A stretch of DNA of 64,000 nt from contig JAMPIT010000566.1 of NCBI GenBank assembly GCA_026261815.1, positions 26,685,001 through 26,749,000 on the forward strand, read 5' to 3'. Below the pieces are notes generated by a model. That model was not told the DNA's origin. It saw only the letters and a list, made by a program, of their open reading frames with translations, and searched no databases. The translations under genes and the position numbers were made by a program. The stretch is from Monarcha castaneiventris obscurior. Taxonomy: Eukaryota; Chordata; Aves; Passeriformes; Monarchidae. Positions within the stretch are counted from its first letter, which is position 1; the number at the start of each line of letters is the position of its first letter. Below are positions 61,681 to 64,000 of this stretch, one piece after another.

Positions 61681-64000
61681 ATGGAAAATGGAAGACAAGA
61701 TGAAAGAAATAAAAGCAATTAGTCAGCACAAACAGTGATGAGCATCTTTCCAAAAATAGCAGATTTAACATTTATTACGAACAAGAACAGACGTATCTTA
61801 CTGACATTGGCTTTGCGGTAGGACAAATATAAATAGAAGCAAGCAGTTATGAAAGCAGTTGAAAGGAGAACTAGAAAACACATGAAAGACATTGGAATCA
61901 CTTAATCTGATTACAAAGAAGTAGGAACCTCCACATTAAAGCTAATGTTAATATTCTCAAATATAATTAACAAAATAAAAATAATTAAAATGAACTAGGA
62001 AACAGGCATCCTTAGTAGCCAACCTAACTTGGTTAGAGGAGGGTTTTTGTTTGTTTGCTGTTTTTTTTTTTAATTAACAAATTATGAAGCCAGGAGGCTA
62101 GATGGACTTGACTTATTTTCTCTCTTCTTTTGGTTTATGTGGACTGTAAATTGGTTGTTTGCTTACCCTTTCTCATTTGAATCACCTCTTTGTTCATTGG
62201 GAAATGGTATAAAAAAACTCCTTCATTTCCCTTGCTTCCTGATGGATTGTATTATTGCAATTTTATTTGGGAAAAAAACAGAACAAGGGAGATGATGGTA
62301 GACACAATACAGAGTCTTATTTTTAAATCCCTGTTTTGTTTTGGCACAGTTCAAAACTGGGAGACAAGTGGTTGGATGTGAACCAGCCCTTTGAAACTTT
62401 TGATGAGATTTAAATCTGATGCATCCCACCCTTAACCACTACCACTACTCAGTTTGAGCCCACATTTCTCCCGTTCCATCTCTAGGGAGCATCCAGCAAC
62501 GTTCTGGGAAGAAAAGTCTTGCACATTGCTGCTACTTTACCCTCCTTACGAAGAGGTTACCCGCTTTTATCAGTCGTGTTTGAACATAGTCTGAGGTCTG
62601 ATGCAAATCAACAAAAACACTTAGACCTGACATGCTTTTGGCTGAATCTTTGGTCATACATTACTTTGGCACTGCAGATGGCTCAGATATACTAATGAGA
62701 TTGTAAGGAGAGTGATCAGTATTTTTGGATGTAGGTGTGGTATGTTCATAAGAAGCATGGTTTTGGGTTTTTCTAAGGTACTCTTGGGGTTTGTGTTAAT
62801 AAATTATTCAAAAACAAGGATGATGAGTACATCAGTTTTTAATGCAAAAAATCCAGCCTCTTTGCCAACAATAAACTCAACTGTAATATTGAAAAAAAAA
62901 GGAGAACCTTATAAGTAGTATTAAAAACCCTACATAAAAATGTAGGAAAAAAGATACCAGTCCCAAACTCATTGTAGAAAGAAGTATTAATATTAGTAGC
63001 AGAGCAATGAATGCAGAGATGTCCCCTGGATAGAAAGCCACCAGAGAAAAACAGCTCTAGTTTTCTCCAGTGATGAAGGACCGACTGACAAAAGCAACCT
63101 TAGACAGGAATGGAACCTAATATGAGTGATTTCCTCTATGTATCATGTTGCAGAGAAACCACAATATTTTACCATAGCCTAGATTTACTGAGAGTTTACC
63201 AAGCATCAGCCTAAGTACTTGTAAGGACTCCTGCATTCACTAAAGCTCCTCAGACTACAGGCAGCCGGCTAACTCCCTAAGAGTCCTAGCCTTCATTTCT
63301 AGCCTTCTCATGGCTAGAAATGCAGGCAAAATGCAAGTGTTTACAATTGCAGAGAGATTTAAAAAAATTAGATATTGATTAACTGAAATTATCAAGTACT
63401 TGCTAGCTGCTAAATTTTAGTAAGATGACCCAGGAAAAGTTCCAAGATTTTCCATTTAAAGTGCTGTTTGTTTCTACTTGGGTCATCTTCATACTGCATC
63501 ATCTTCTGGATTTACAGCACCTTCTAAATGCTCCTACTAGAGCAGAGTTTACACCTTGTGCTGGATGACTGGGGCAGTTAAAAGTTGATGCTGGGGTAGG
63601 CCCTTGTATTCAGAAGGCAAAACTTTCACGTTTCATGGTCTGCTTCCTGTCTTTCCATAGTAAAATCAGAAAAAATATAGGTGACAGGGAACTCAATCAA
63701 CAAGTTGATGTTTAATAAGTTGCTGTTCACTTGAATGAAATGGAACAATTAGCCAATTAGTGGGATTTGCATTCAGCCTGTAGTCTAAAGTAATGAATTT
63801 TGGCTATTGAGATAAAATTAATTCTGCTAAAATGAAATAGAACAGAACTACTAGGATATAATACTTTAAATTTTCACATGTAGTTAATAAGCAATTTTCA
63901 GCTACAAATAGGACAATCTTCACTATACCATAATTACTCTTTCATAGATATCTTTGACTGTTCTAATAGAGCTGCAATGTGGATTGCGAAGCTCACAGCC

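Larger units (their letters stand above)
53831..64000. other. Intergenic, no supported gene
   Basis: Contains the T/G tract at 55.5 kb, the poly-A/(AT)n at 59.1 kb and the two candidate regulatory stretches listed above. A near-duplicate of AAGTTTATTAAT occurs at about 60306-60332. If avian synteny follows human Xp22.3, the next gene on this side should be NLGN4, but none of its exons is visible. Confidence 0.65.

Overview
The window is vertebrate nuclear DNA, almost certainly from a bird. It is AT-rich and intron-dominated. The only interspersed repeats I can name are three CR1 LINE 3' fragments of the avian kind, one ending in the diagnostic ATTCTATG octamer array. I see no mammalian Alu, B1 or L1 sequence. 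There is no bacterial or viral gene content.

The window holds one recognisable gene: the 5' two thirds of PRKX, an AGC-family cAMP-dependent-type Ser/Thr kinase, on the minus strand. Four coding exons were resolved to the base from reading-frame continuity and GT/AG splice sites: exon 1 at 36889-37072, exon 2 at 11506-11674, exon 3 at 7066-7329 and exon 4 at 583-702. Together they encode residues 1-246. These cover the glycine loop, catalytic Lys84, helix-C Glu103, [11 protein letters not shown], activation-loop Thr209, the APE motif and the start of the C-lobe. The remaining roughly 110 residues lie beyond position 1.

Layout by region: 1-582 is intron 4 (incomplete); 703-7065 is intron 3, carrying a CR1 copy; 7330-11505 is intron 2; 11675-36888 is a 25 kb intron 1 with a CR1 copy and several A/C-rich low-complexity tracts. 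About 36.54-37.98 kb is a dense CpG island holding the PRKX promoter, 5' leader and exon 1. From 38 to 64 kb is intergenic DNA upstream of PRKX with no gene I can support. It has one CR1 tail, an older degenerate repeat, a T/G low-complexity tract, and several stretches that look like conserved regulatory elements (about 53.5, 57.7 and 61.5 kb), plus a perfect CRE next to a GC box at 52.08 kb.

In human, PRKX lies in Xp22.3 next to NLGN4X. The corresponding segment is autosomal in birds (chicken chromosome 1), so the 26 kb upstream flank probably belongs to the PRKX-NLGN4 gene-poor interval. That placement is inferred from known synteny, not seen here.

I found no clearly novel system. The observations most worth checking are: a switch in strand composition at the CpG island, which could mean divergent transcription or a replication initiation zone; a weak PRKX start codon preceded by a two-codon uORF and followed by a strong in-frame Met11; a possible divergent plus-strand transcript; and the non-coding candidates upstream.
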